Assembly: GCA_963693285.1 (NCBI GenBank)
Contig: OY848917.1
Coordinates: forward strand, 16,368,192-16,432,191
Length of the DNA stretch: 64,000 nt
Direction: 5' to 3'
Source of the DNA: Xestospongia muta
Taxonomy: Eukaryota; Porifera; Demospongiae; Haplosclerida; Petrosiidae
The notes beneath the pieces are model-generated. The model was given only the letters and a program-made list of their open reading frames with translations. It did not search any database and was not told the origin of the DNA. The position numbers and the translations under genes were made by a program. Shown here in pieces: positions 41,901 to 50,580 of the stretch. Within the stretch, counting starts at the first letter, position 1. Every line of letters begins with the position of its first letter.

Positions 41901-42872
41901 TTTCTCATTATTAGGTAAAGAGCCCAAGAAAAAACACCTGATGACACTACTTCATGAAATTAAGTACATGTGGAATACTATTGGTGAACAACTTGAAGTG
42001 CGTTATTGTGATATAAAGTCTGCTGAATATAATGTGGCATATGACCATACCACAAAACTCTCAGAAGTCCTTCAGGTGTGGATAGACAAGAGAACATGTG
42101 AAGTGTCTTGGAGAATGATCATCACTGTTGTGAAGGAGCCACCTATAGAACACAATGTAGTAGCTGAAAAGATATATAAATTTTTAGCAAGATCTGATAT
42201 CAGGAATGAATATCTCTCTTCTTATCAACCTGGTAAAGTTAGAAAATATTTATTTAACAATTTCTCTAATGTTCCTTTATAGGTCAAGTGATTACTACTT
42301 TTAATTCTCCACCTCCAGTTCAAACAAAACCTACTGAAATAAAAGGTATAACAATATAGCTATAATGTTGTATGACTCGTTTACATGTTTGTTATATTAC
42401 AGTTCACCCTATTAATCCTACTATTCCACTTCCAATTTCACCAAAACCAGCTAAAAAGAACGGTACCTACAACTAAATAGACTCTAAGATACTTACATTA
42501 TAGGTCAACCTTTATCTGGTCCCCAACCTCCAAATACACCACAACTTGGTGAGAAAGTAGATATGCAACAACTAGACAAATTTCTTTCTATAACATGAAC
42601 ATATTTGAAAGAATTTAAATATTTAATTTCTTTCCAGTCAAAGTAGTAGATGAAATGGAACAAGAAGCTCCCTTACAGTCAACCAATCCTATTGGAGTAA
42701 GTTAATTAGTTATTATGATTTATTACTATAACATTATGTGACATAATTTCATAAAACTCTTGTATATTGTAGTAACATGTACCACAAAATAGTTATGTAT
42801 AAATGCAAATATTCTCTGAAATTCAAGTGCATGCACAATAAATAAAATTTTGTGCTCATCTATCTTGATATC

Positions 42873-42941
<69 letters not shown>

Positions 42942-44344
42942 GCAAATGTGTTTATTAATATTGTGAATGCATCTCTCTATTAGTTTGCTGCTCATTGTCT
43001 TCATAAACAAACTAAACAGTGGGAGGAAAAAGATAATGATTTGATTGTAGTTGCTAAACGTATGGCCAGACTGATAATGCAAATGTCAAAGTTTGCCCAG
43101 TAAGTATTATAGAGTGAAATGTATACTTCAATTGTAGTTTATAAAAATTTTATGGAACTAAATATCACAAGTATATATAACTGTAGATAATAGTCTATAT
43201 TTAGCATTTCAACTAGTACTGTACATTGAGTGATGTATTAATGTATTAATTTCAGTTTGATAATAATTATGACAACCTCCCCTCTATAGAGATGAAGAAG
43301 GTGATGTAAATTCTATAGAAGACTTTATCCAAACAGCTAATCTTATTGTCAAAGACAGTAAGGAGGTTGTTAAAATAGCTACACAAGTTACTGAGCTATG
43401 TACAGACTCACAGCTGAAAAATGTGAGTTACAGAGTTTGATAACAAAAATATTCATACATAGAGTACCTTTAATGTGTGCATGTGTGTGTAATAAAATTA
43501 TAATTAGTTGACACTTCTTATATGAATTGATTGAAACTGTAATATTTATTCACACTTGACTTTGGTCATTTAAAAACTTCTCTTTAATTCTATTTAATAC
43601 ATTCCTTTACAGACTCTGTCACAAGCTCTTGATGGTATTCCAACTTATGCCACACAACTAAAAATAAATGTTGGTGTCCATGCAAAAAGAGATGGTAAGC
43701 TGTAAACTCTAAGTGGAGTATTTGTACTCAACCATTGATAGAATTCAGAAAACAGAAGTAAACTGATTTAACCAAGACAATTTTCCCTTTCATTAATAAT
43801 AAGATTAAGAGAGTAACAAAAGCAACTAATAGTAACACATAGTTTTGTAAGGCTTTAAATAATTAGAATTGGTCTAAAAATGTTAGTATATAAATTCATA
43901 TAGTCATCATGTTATACAAGTGATTCTACAATTGCAAGAGTAAACTATATGATGACTTATTTGATATATTGTGTCTTAAAGAGTAACTAAAGTACTATGT
44001 TCCACACAGTGGGTACCCCCATGATTAAAAGCTGTTGTCCATATTATAATAGTGTGGCTATATTATTATTGTATAATATTAACCTTTCTTCAGCCAGTTT
44101 ATACTACACATGTACATATATGTATCTTACATATAGTATTACAATGTAACTTATCCACCTTGTTTAATTCCTTGATTTTATAGACCTAGAGGGAGATACA
44201 GAAGCTACTAGTTTGTTGACAGTTAATGCTGAGAATCTCATGACTGCTGTTGGTGTAGTACTTGACACCACAGAGAGTGCTTTAATAAAAGTACCTCCAG
44301 ATGCTCGTGTACATTTGACTGGCCTAAGCTGGGTTAAAAAATAA
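20737..44344 (+). CDS. Ankyrin - ZU5-like - Death-like - vinculin-tail protein, 24 exons
   Basis: Exons: 20737-20754, 23360-23452, 23722-23820, 32610-32708, 32819-32917, 38129-38227, 39557-39655, 39807-39905, 39990-40088, 40174-40272, 40316-40499, 40559-41118, 41192-41323, 41371-41554, 41678-41833, 41915-42232, 42283-42345, 42403-42462, 42504-42548, 42638-42696, 42984-43099, 43290-43422, 43613-43694, 44184-44344. They sum to 3156 nt (1051 residues plus TAA) and every junction is GT-AG with matching phase. Ankyrin repeats span ~7-363, ZU5-like/UPA-like ~364-650, a Ser/Thr/Pro linker ~655-706, Death-like ~707-812, Pro-rich ~813-888 and vinculin tail ~889-1051. No signal peptide or membrane segment is seen, so it is presumably a cytosolic scaffold that could tie Death-fold partners to actin. 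Weak points are the 18-nt first exon and the 41324-41370 intron. The long introns could hide further ankyrin exons. Confidence 0.8.
20755..23359 (+). other. Intron 1; no gene seen
   Basis: 2.6 kb of A+T-rich sequence bounded by GTAAGT and TTATAG. Short chance ORFs (20849-21094, 21427-21609) show no known motif. Confidence 0.45.
23360..23820 (+). other. Ankyrin exons 2 and 3
   Basis: Exon 23360-23452 (31 codons) encodes the capping half-repeat with NALSRGADINA. Exon 23722-23820 (33 codons) encodes a full repeat with AALHYASYEGHTDIVEVLV. Both are phase 0 at both ends. The next exon in the model is almost 9 kb away, past the 143-bp array. Confidence 0.85.
23860..27240 (+). repeat. Tandem array, ~143-bp unit, ~23 copies, inside the ankyrin gene
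   Basis: Units have a TTATTTTGTTTTCTTTCTTA tract, 'atatttatggtgatgtgatta', 'ttgtctttatgtgtcatta', then ATCATAG, three bases, GTAAGTGTTATATAATG. Donor motifs at 24222, 24363, 24506 and 24648 give a period of 141-143. There are higher-order repeats: a variant with 'cttgctgatattatagtcag' recurs 560 bp apart (24912 and 25472), and a variant with 'ctctgtctgtcttttaca' recurs ~458 bp apart (26454 and 26912). The minus-strand ORFs here are only translations of the repeat. Confidence 0.95.
27241..28440 (+). other. Intronic non-coding
   Basis: Unique A+T-rich sequence between the array and the retroelement relic. No gene seen. Confidence 0.45.
28480..29230 (-). mobile_element. Reverse-transcriptase relic, DIRS-like
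   Basis: On the minus strand, CYPKIYTRKWRLITNLSYTE then WSVDDGIDLSKSF (29204-28998) matches the RT region of DIRS/tyrosine-recombinase retrotransposons (K-W-R-L-I-T-x-L-S-Y, then V-N-D-G-I-D). Further on, KVKWKGKP-like text (LLRVKWKGKPPYIDCTLGY, near 28900-28850) and a HLGITMASEKT stretch (near 28740) keep the same order. Stops and frameshifts interrupt it throughout. The family call rests on recognised motifs only, and no termini were found. Confidence 0.6.
29231..30490 (+). repeat. Intronic sequence with a ~220-bp direct repeat (29950-30330)
   Basis: The stretch with 'tgtatgctatgttaa' (29965) and 'gaatggatttgtagctgtga' (30056) recurs at 30217 and 30279. Otherwise non-coding. Its two copies end in the same 'acattcttcactaac' text. 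Confidence 0.65.
30500..31640 (+). repeat. Tandem array, ~110-150-bp units, intronic
   Basis: About nine units of the same family as positions 1-720. Cores such as ATAATAG-GAG-GTGAGT (30600), ATAATAG-CTG-GTAAGT (30726), ATAATAG-CCA-GTAAGT (30878 and 31122) and ATAG-TGG-GTAAGT (31255 and 31404) keep the three-base spacing. It lies about 1 kb 5' of the ankyrin exon at 32610. Confidence 0.85.
32610..32917 (+). other. Ankyrin exons 4 and 5
   Basis: Exon 32610-32708 (TPVMLAANKGHKDIVLIL, GANLNIVNK) and exon 32819-32917 (GVLHYASYGGYTDIVQILL, ADINIITK) are each exactly 33 codons, phase 0, with TTTAG/AACAG acceptors and GTAAGT/GTAATT donors. They are the intact paralogues of the damaged pair at 998-1287. 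Confidence 0.9.
32918..35199 (+). other. Intronic non-coding, with duplicated blocks
   Basis: 33240-33770 parallels 1610-2150. The block with 'attaaatgtcatggaatttc' appears twice here (33600 and 34221) as well as at 1978. A TATA-rich run lies at 34374-34400. No coding exon seen. Confidence 0.55.
35200..36960 (+). repeat. Tandem array, ~140-bp units, intronic
   Basis: About ten to twelve units with 'tttccacatttatggtgctgtg', 'catctgaatgtgtt' and ATAATAG, three bases, GTAAGTGTGATATAATG (for example 35422, 35570, 35716, 36003, 36199 and 36783). The unit region at 36240-36660 is interrupted by unique sequence. Confidence 0.85.
36961..38128 (+). other. Intronic non-coding
   Basis: No exon found. 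Near 37430-37465 there is a short segment, 'cggcactgcagcgaggttaa' followed by 'tactttagtgc', whose reverse complement is close to 63205-63235. A short dispersed element is possible. Confidence 0.45.
38129..38227 (+). other. Ankyrin exon 6
   Basis: 33 codons: TPVILAAERGHKDIVLILI, then GANLDLVNA. The acceptor is ATTTAG and the donor GTAAGT. It closely matches the exon at 32610, so the A-type exon has been duplicated within the gene. Confidence 0.9.
38228..39556 (+). repeat. Intron with (TA)n at ~38917-38962 and a ~287-bp direct repeat
   Basis: A pure TA microsatellite of about 23 units lies at 38917-38962. The block 'aaatgttgaagtac...aatattgagaaatt' at 39030-39090 recurs at 39316-39370. No coding sequence seen. 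Confidence 0.75.
39557..40499 (+). other. Ankyrin exons 7-11
   Basis: Four near-identical 99-nt exons (39557, 39807, 39990, 40174) encode repeats with AIHWATRNSHTEIVQLLLQ / ALHLALNSSHTEIVSLLLQ patterns, each ending DPNIC(N/D)K and each followed by a short intron with GTTAGT or GTCAGT. The fifth exon (40316-40499) adds ALHIACKKGHINIIQSLL and a C-terminal capping helix pair (TPLDECQATSKDKIASLV). This is a recent tandem amplification of one exon. Confidence 0.95.
40559..41323 (+). other. ZU5-like and UPA-like region
   Basis: Exon 40559-41118 opens with LEDVSKWNIEYLNEEQ. It then has EYGIMFIIPPSSLE...PPDVELVSCFYKI...GKFSAPIELHLQHNVQL, the landmarks of a ZU5 domain (buried strands, then 'P-x-x-L-x-L-x-H'). 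The second half (FWPYDNSGVVGISDFSFVAI and on) fits the beta-rich UPA-type domain that follows ZU5 in ankyrins, UNC5 and PIDD. Exon 41192-41323 continues it. ZU5-UPA pairs commonly precede a Death domain, as here. The domain call is by eye and moderately secure. Confidence 0.7.
41324..41370 (+). other. 47-base intron or frameshift site
   Basis: Read straight through, the frame hits TAG eleven bases after 41323. A GT-AG intron from GTAAAG to TTAAAG keeps phase 0 (Q|VSRKLIDQ) but has a weak acceptor. Alternatively, the stretch LVDVMKLDFVSLK in the +1 frame is true coding sequence and one base is missing near 41332. The choice affects whether the gene is intact. Confidence 0.5.
41371..42232 (+). 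other. Linker and Death-like domain exons
   Basis: 41371-41554 completes the UPA-like part (LKFRVTLKDERKL, then ELTFNGMSE). 41678-41833 is a Ser/Thr/Pro-rich linker with a repeated TPTT.SMPTS pattern. 41915-42232 encodes a helical domain (W-N-T-I-G-E-Q-L near its start, LSEVLQVWIDKR, VSWRMIITVV, VAEKIYKFLA) with the spacing of a Death-superfamily fold. The domain lies in one symmetric phase 1-1 exon. Confidence 0.7.
42283..42696 (+). other. Proline-rich linker, four mini-exons
   Basis: Exons of 63, 60, 45 and 59 nt (42283-42345, 42403-42462, 42504-42548, 42638-42696) encode SPPPVQTKP, PINPTIPLPISPKP, GPQPPNTPQ and an acidic VVDEMEQEAP. The first three begin and end in phase 1, so each can be skipped without a frame change. 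A proline-rich strap ahead of a vinculin tail mirrors the order in vinculin itself. Confidence 0.8.
42872..42936. repeat. (CA)n microsatellite in intron
   Basis: An uninterrupted CA run of about 31 units within the intron before the vinculin-tail exons. It accounts for a long Cys/Val minus-strand ORF, which is not a gene. Confidence 0.98.
42984..44344 (+). other. Vinculin/alpha-catenin tail domain exons
   Basis: Four exons (42984-43099, 43290-43422, 43613-43694, 44184-44344). The order AAHCLHKQTKQW, DNDLIVVAKRMARLIMQMS, IQTANLIVKDSKEVVKIA, TELCTDSQLKN, GIPTYATQLKI, SLLTVNAENLM, VVLDTTESALIKV and LSWVKK follows the helices of the vinculin family tail, including the AKRMA, QLKI and NAxNLM signatures. 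This five-helix bundle binds F-actin and acidic lipids in vinculin. The chain stops at WVKK, just where vinculin goes on with a short C-terminal arm. Confidence 0.9.
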
Positions 44345-45099
44345 CACTGAACTAGTAAACTCAATTGATTGCTGTACCTTTTATATGTACCTTTTAATTA
44401 CCTCAACTAGTAGTGTATTTTTAGATATATTGATATTTTGTAGTTGCTGATTTTGTTTTCCTTATAATGATTTCATTTCAATTGAGTATTCACTAAACAC
44501 TATTTAGTTTCAATTGTTATATCACGGAGTGATTGACATTTTAAGTATTGATATCTTTTGATAATATAACTTTCTATGTAAAGTCAGGTCAACTAAATCA
44601 AAACAAGTACAGTTTAGTTAAACAAGGCCATGTGGGTTTCATCTGTGTTGAAGGCATGTCTTAGAAAGACTCCTTTTTATCCATCACAATGACTTGAGCA
44701 CATAATTAGTTGCAATTAGGTGGCCTAATCAGTGATTGGTCGAACTGATTCAATACCATAGCATGTGATAGTGAAATGATTGTGAAGCTATATAGGAATT
44801 GAAAACAATATACCACACATAGTACATTGGTCACATAACTACTTACCAAGACCCTTAAATTAAGCAAAACCCCCTTTTTAATGTATCCATCTTTTCACAT
44901 TATTGTTACCTTATACAACAGCTAGTTAGTGGACTACTGTTTGTTAATGAAATATAATGATGCAAAGAATTTAACAATTCTGTAAATTATTTTTATTTAT
45001 AATATAAAATCATAAATCAGAACAAAACTGTCATGTGAACCACTACAATAAAAAAGTTAATAATAATAATAATAATAATAATAACAGTTACTCAGATAA
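44345..45099. other. Intergenic space between two convergent genes
   Basis: It holds 3' UTR sequence of both genes and an (AAT)n run at 45058-45084. An AATAAA at 45047-45052 could serve the plus-strand gene. Confidence 0.55.
44992..44997 (-). promoter_or_regulatory. Possible polyadenylation signal of the TGFBRAP1-like gene
   Basis: TTTATT on the plus strand is AATAAA on the minus strand, about 105 bases after the minus-strand stop codon at 45100. Position fits, but the hexamer is common in such A+T-rich DNA. Confidence 0.4.
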
Positions 45100-47438
45100 T
45101 TAATAATCAGAGAACCAAGTACCAGTTATGGGACATATATTTTTATTACGTCCACATTTGAGGTGAGTGATAATACCATTAGGATAACATACAAATGCAG
45201 TGGCTTCAGTGAATGGTAATTGACAAACTGGACATACTCTATAGAAGAGAGAGTATCAGGTTACATTTACTATAATATATGTAGACAATGTCTTTTGTAT
45301 AGACAACTAATAAAGATATATTGTATGTAATCTATATTAAAAGATCATTTTGACAACAAGTTGTAAACAAACTACAATTGATTACAATCTGTTGTCATAG
45401 TGATAATGATACCAACATGTACCTGGTATCAGTAATTTTCACAGGTCCCTCTTGTAATTTCATTAATTCAAATTTTGTCTAAAATAAAGGTAAAATAAAG
45501 AATAATAATTCTATCAATAATATTAGTAATGTCTCTAAAAATGAAAATCCTCATTTGAAAAAACAGTGTTAATTACTAAGATAATTGCGAGCTACCTCTG
45601 ACTCATCAAATACAATCAATATTTACAATTTTACATAAAACATTTTAATAACTTGTATTAGTAATACATTCATTATATATCTATTATTATGACATAAAAT
45701 ATAGTACAATTAATGTGTTACACATTTGAAATCCTATTACTGTAGCAGTACATAATGTTTACCTGTAAATTTTCTCCTTTAGCTAGACTGTGTTCTATTT
45801 TACTTGTACGTCCAGCATTAGTTGTACTACGAATACTACGAACAAGAAAATCTTTGACAGTACTGATTTCCCATTGAGATGATAATATCTGGAGTACCTA
45901 TAACATGACAATACATAATAACAATATGTATCTATAATATAATTATACTTTACATCAAATTAACAAAATAGTAATATTTACGGACAATCATCTAACAGAG
46001 CTGTTGATGACTACACAAAGCTAGATCAAGAACTGATACTTTGTATCAACTAACCACTGTACAGTGTGAAATTTAGTGAAAATAAAATTTTATGACTGAA
46101 ATGGTGTTTGGAAAATTGTTTGGAGAGTTAAACTTGTCAACTTAAAAAAAATCTCACTAAACTGCTATATTACAGTTACCAAGGATAGCATAAATTATCT
46201 GCACACAACACACACACACACACACACACAGTTCTTACCTTTGCAGCATCAAATTCTTCACCATGTGTGTTCAAGAGTTTTAGTGCTTGTTTAATAAGAG
46301 GAGGTTTTGAACTAAAATAATAATATGTTAGTTAATAAAGGGTTAACTAACTTACCCATCAGATGGTCTTAGGTAGACAGTTAATAATGTCTGGTATACT
46401 TGTTGTCTGCTACAACCCTATCATAATTAATGTTATATTATATCATATTCTATAACAAACTTATAACATGTATTATATTATTGAATCTTGTTTGTATATA
46501 TATTAGCTTACCTTTGTATATATAGAACAATATCGTTCAGCACCTTCATAATCCTGTAAATGATGAGCTAATATACTAAGAGCTTTTTCATGTTCATCCA
46601 TCTGTATAAATTATAAAGACACATAATAACTACACAATAACTACTTTTGTGTACATGTACAAATAAACTCTCTAATGATAACACTACAATAAATGTGTTA
46701 GTATATACATGTACATGTACATGTATAGTTTTAAGATTTTTATGATTAAAGAAATGATATGTGAGGTGTCTATAAAATTTTACCACTGATATATGCTACA
46801 ATACATTGACTTACTCTGCCATAAAGAATAGCACATTCTTTGTATAAGTCAGTGTCTTGAACTCTGTTTAATAAAAAGGAGGCATGATAACTAGATGATT
46901 CTTCAAGAAAGCTCTGTAGTTTTGTCCTGTCAAATAATAAATATGATAATTAGTAATGTTAGACTGATTTTCAAATGTTAATCTTATTAAGTGTCATGTA
47001 AAATGGATCAACAATATTTATATATGTACTGGTCTCTTTTAAGTGTTTGGTATTCTTCTCTTCTTTCAACTTTAACACTTTTTCTAAATACAACATACCA
47101 AGACGAGTATGAAAGACCTCATCCTAGACAACACAACAATAAACAGTATACCTATAATATTATTAATACATATATTATCAATATAATAGACTTATTAAAT
47201 GATATATTAGTATTAATAATACACTATTACCTTCAATTCTAGTTTATGTATTAAGTGTTCTAAGTAGAGTAGACTAGCTTGAACACACGGTGATAATTTT
47301 TCAAGTACTATAGAATGTTCTAGTTGTACACGTCCTTTGTCTTTACCAAGTCTGTCAATAAATATTTTAACTCCTTTTAGTTCATCATGATCTAGTACCC
47401 ATTTAGAATACTTCAGTAGTAAATCATTATCAATAAAC
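45100..47438 (-). CDS. TGFBRAP1/VPS39-family protein, C-terminal part (copy 1)
   Basis: Minus-strand exons: 47438-47231, 47123-47030, 46926-46815, 46601-46512, 46417-46356, 46311-46239, 45897-45763, 45478-45423, 45238-45100 (TAA). Landmarks are KYSKWVLDHDELKGVKIF and YLEHLIHKLELK, then MDEHEKALSILAHHLQDYEGAERYC (a clathrin-type repeat), WEISTVKDFLVRSIRS, and a C-terminal CPVCQLPF...AFVCYPNG zinc-binding end. This is the order of TGFBRAP1 (Vps3-like) and VPS39, tethering subunits of CORVET/HOPS on endosomes. The second exon is 94 nt against 95 in copy 2. One base is missing at its donor, so the junction goes out of frame. The N-terminal CNH half is absent. Either this copy is broken, or splicing or an assembly error compensates. 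Confidence 0.8.
46205..46230. repeat. (CA)n microsatellite, intronic
   Basis: A short CA run. The matching place in unit 2 (50513-50572) holds a much longer run interrupted by CG, showing independent growth after the duplication. Confidence 0.95.
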
Positions 47439-47499
47439 CTGGAATATAAAGATAATATAATATTATATTGTAGTAATATTGCTGACATCAGCAATATTA

Positions 47500-50388
47500 T
47501 ATAATCATTATAGACACCACTGAAGTTCTATACTATAGTACTGTCAGTTAGATAGAGATAAAACTAGAAAAGTAATTAGATCAAAGTGTAAATGAGTAGT
47601 ACTATATAAACTGTCAACTAATTATAGTATGTCCTTGGGATTACCAAAGTTCTACACTATAATATTGTCTGTTAGATATATAATATATCATATAACTACA
47701 TCTACATTAACCCTACTATTAACTAGTATAAAACTAGATAAAACTATTAAAGTAATTAGATCAAAGTGTAAATGAGTAGTACTATATAAACTGTCAACTA
47801 ATTATAGTCTGTTCTTGGGATTTCCCAAACATCTTGTGAAATTTCTTACATGACTAAGGTTGTACTTTAAGATGAACTTTATAAACTCTATCAAGAATTG
47901 TCATTCTATCGAGTCCATTGCACAGAGTTTGTCCTCAGGCAAAACATTCTGTTGTTTTTGGGTGACTTTCTTTTAAAAATGAACATGTATGTAATGGTTA
48001 TTAAAATGTTTGCTCAACCTATTTTTACCAATTTGAACTTTGAAGAATGGATACAATATAACATTTACGTAAAATTGATTTTATAAATATAGTACATCTT
48101 GGGCTAAAATCATGGAAACTAATAAATGAAATGTTGTTGTTGTTGGTATGGAACTACTACTTCATTTTCACCTACTACAGAACATAGTAATTATAAATGT
48201 TAATTGCATTTTATTTGTTTATTATCAGCTCGTAACTATATGTTTTCTATTGGATTTGTGTTCTTTTCCATTTGTATTCTCCACGAATTAGGTACCTTAT
48301 ATTAAATTTTATCCTTATTTGGTTTAACAAGTGCTATCACTTATGTCTCTGATGTTGGAATCCAGTTAAATGACATTTCTGATTTTTTGAGTGCATTGTC
48401 TAGATATAAATGTGGATAAGTTATATGTTCTTTTTTTACTCACTATGAAAGGATGATAGCTGAATTATCTACATACGATGTTGAAAGCCATTGTTGTTGA
48501 TACAAAACATTAAACTAGGGTGTGGACTTCATTTTGCACTTTGATTTTATTTCTTTAAATTTAATTTTGTCAGACACTATTCTTTGAAGACTTAACACAA
48601 AAAAGTTATTTCTACTCTATTTATGATATAGTAAAGATAATATGAACACATGAACTATAATGATTCTCTAAAGTCCTTCTATGCTCTTTTCTTAACTGTC
48701 TTGTGTCCACCATATTTGTTCCAATTGGTCTCTTTATTTGTAATAGTTACATTAACGCTCACCAAATTACTCGTGAAACTATCTACGGTATATGGAAATA
48801 TTCTCGTGACAGTCTTTCAATCTCCTATTTGTTATACTCTTATTGGACGACTATAATGTTTGCTGTCCTTGTGTTTGTGTATAAGAGGTGTTATCATAAA
48901 CTAAGGTAAGTACATAGTCTTATTGCTGTATCTTATTATGTCATAAATAACAGAAAAAGACTGAGAACATTCACCTTGTTTTGTTAGATAGCTTATTGAT
49001 CACTACATGAAAATTAGAATAGTCTCTTGTCAATGGTATTAATGTGTGCTATTGTGTACTATTAGTATCAATAACTGTATTATTTATTGCAACTTAAGTA
49101 TTAACTACAAGTTTTCAGTCTTGTACTCAGTCGCCCACTCACTAGCGGGATGAGACAAACTATTTCTGTAACCATTGTTGCAGAACCCATTAAAAAACGA
49201 CTCATTGCTAACTGACTGATTTTCTTATTGCATGGGTTATTTATTAACGTTTCTAATAGTTAATTTTATTTTTGTGCAATAGATTTATTCTTTTTTTACT
49301 GAATTAATAGTCTACTGATAAATAAAAGTATACTATATGCTTCAGTCTGCCTAAAAGCTTTTCTATATCTATGTATACCTTGTTGTTGAATGGAATATTT
49401 AACATGATTCATTAAGTTTGACAAGATCAAAAAAGTTATGTATATAATTTATATGGACATTTAAGAAGAGTTAAAAAGAGCTCTTAAAAATGTCAATCAC
49501 TTTGGTAATATGTGATAACAAACCATGAGAATTAGAAGAATTTAATAATATCTAACTTCAAAGCAGTATGCAGTTAAAAATAAATTTGCTAAGTCATATC
49601 AAACAGAATAATTATATTCGAGAATTTATCCAGTTTGAAATCATCCCAAGGATTTTAAATCATACAACTAATATAAATCATTAGCTATACAATACAATAC
49701 TTCCCATATTTCTGTGGAAGGTCATGTATACTATTAAAACTTATAGGACCATTATCTGAATTTTATATAACTCTAATGTACACTGCAAGACTGTTGTCTG
49801 TAATGTGTACAGATTGTCCTAAGTGAATGAAGTTTAAACATTCATACTGTGGTCTATGTGAAATAAAAACAATTGTCAATATACCTAATCAAGCAAACTT
49901 AGTATTTATCAAATATATTGCTAATCTCTTTCTGCCTAGCATATGAGGTGGGTCAGACAGTCCTATTCTGGACCATACTGTCTCTATATACACTTATACT
50001 ACATTGTACATAACTTTATGTATAAAGTAGTTCATACTTGTTATCATGTAACTGTTTACATTAATATCTGATAATGTTATTAATTAATTGTTTGTTATCT
50101 ATTTGCCTATTCTTGCTTTGCCTAATCCCTGTTTAACTCTGAAATGATCAGTAGTACCATTTCGCCTACTAAACATTAGTTATCATGTGTTGAAAGATAC
50201 AGTTACATGATAAAAAGTACCATTTCACCAAATAAACATTAGTTATCATGTGTTAAAAGATAGAGTTACATGATAGAAAGTATACATGTATAAAAAGCTA
50301 TACAGGATATTATCAGTGAAGGCATGTATCATAAATGAGTGAAATAGTTCTCACAAATCTACAAACACAAATTATCTATGTTCTTAAC
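47500..50388 (+). other. Region upstream of copy 1, with small membrane-like ORFs
   Basis: At 48240-48420 a plus-strand stretch reads MFSIGFVFFSICILHELG, and later ITYVSDVGIQLNDISDF. At 48650-48909 another stretch reads as hydrophobic segments ending at CTAAG|GTAAGT. They may be exons of a small membrane protein; both are also present in unit 2. No complete frame was found and I cannot name a family with confidence. Confidence 0.25.
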
Positions 50389-50512
50389 CACTGTACAGTG
50401 TGAAATTTAGAGAAAATAAAATTGTATGACTGAAACGGTGTTTGAAAAGTTAAACTTGGCAAATTAAAAAATTACTATACTACAGTTACCAAGGATAGCA
50501 TAAATTATTTGC

Positions 50513-50527
50513 ACACAACACACACAC

Positions 50528-50572
<45 letters not shown>
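50513..50572. repeat. (CA)n microsatellite, intronic
   Basis: About 28 CA units with a CG interruption, next to the donor of the exon at 50581. Confidence 0.95.
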
Positions 50573-50573
<1 letters not shown>

Positions 50574-50580
50574 TTCTTAC

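Larger units (their letters stand above)
46048..50388. repeat. Tandem segmental duplication, unit 1 (~4.3 kb)
   Basis: It starts near 'aaccactgtacagtgtgaaa' (46050) and is matched from 50390 onward. It contains the six TGFBRAP1-like exons from 46239 to 47438 plus ~2.9 kb upstream. Substitutions and small indels are spread along its length, which suggests a duplication that is not very recent. Confidence 0.95.

Noticed and set aside
42726..43082. Minus-strand ORF of 118 codons with a long CVCV run
   Set aside because: Its middle is the (CA)n microsatellite, and the plus-strand vinculin-tail exon explains the rest.
48240..48420. Resemblance of LFGLTSAITYVSDVGIQ to a DRAM/Frag1-type membrane protein
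   Set aside because: Only a few residues match (YxSDxG), no full set of helices could be assembled, and the two copies do not keep a common frame.
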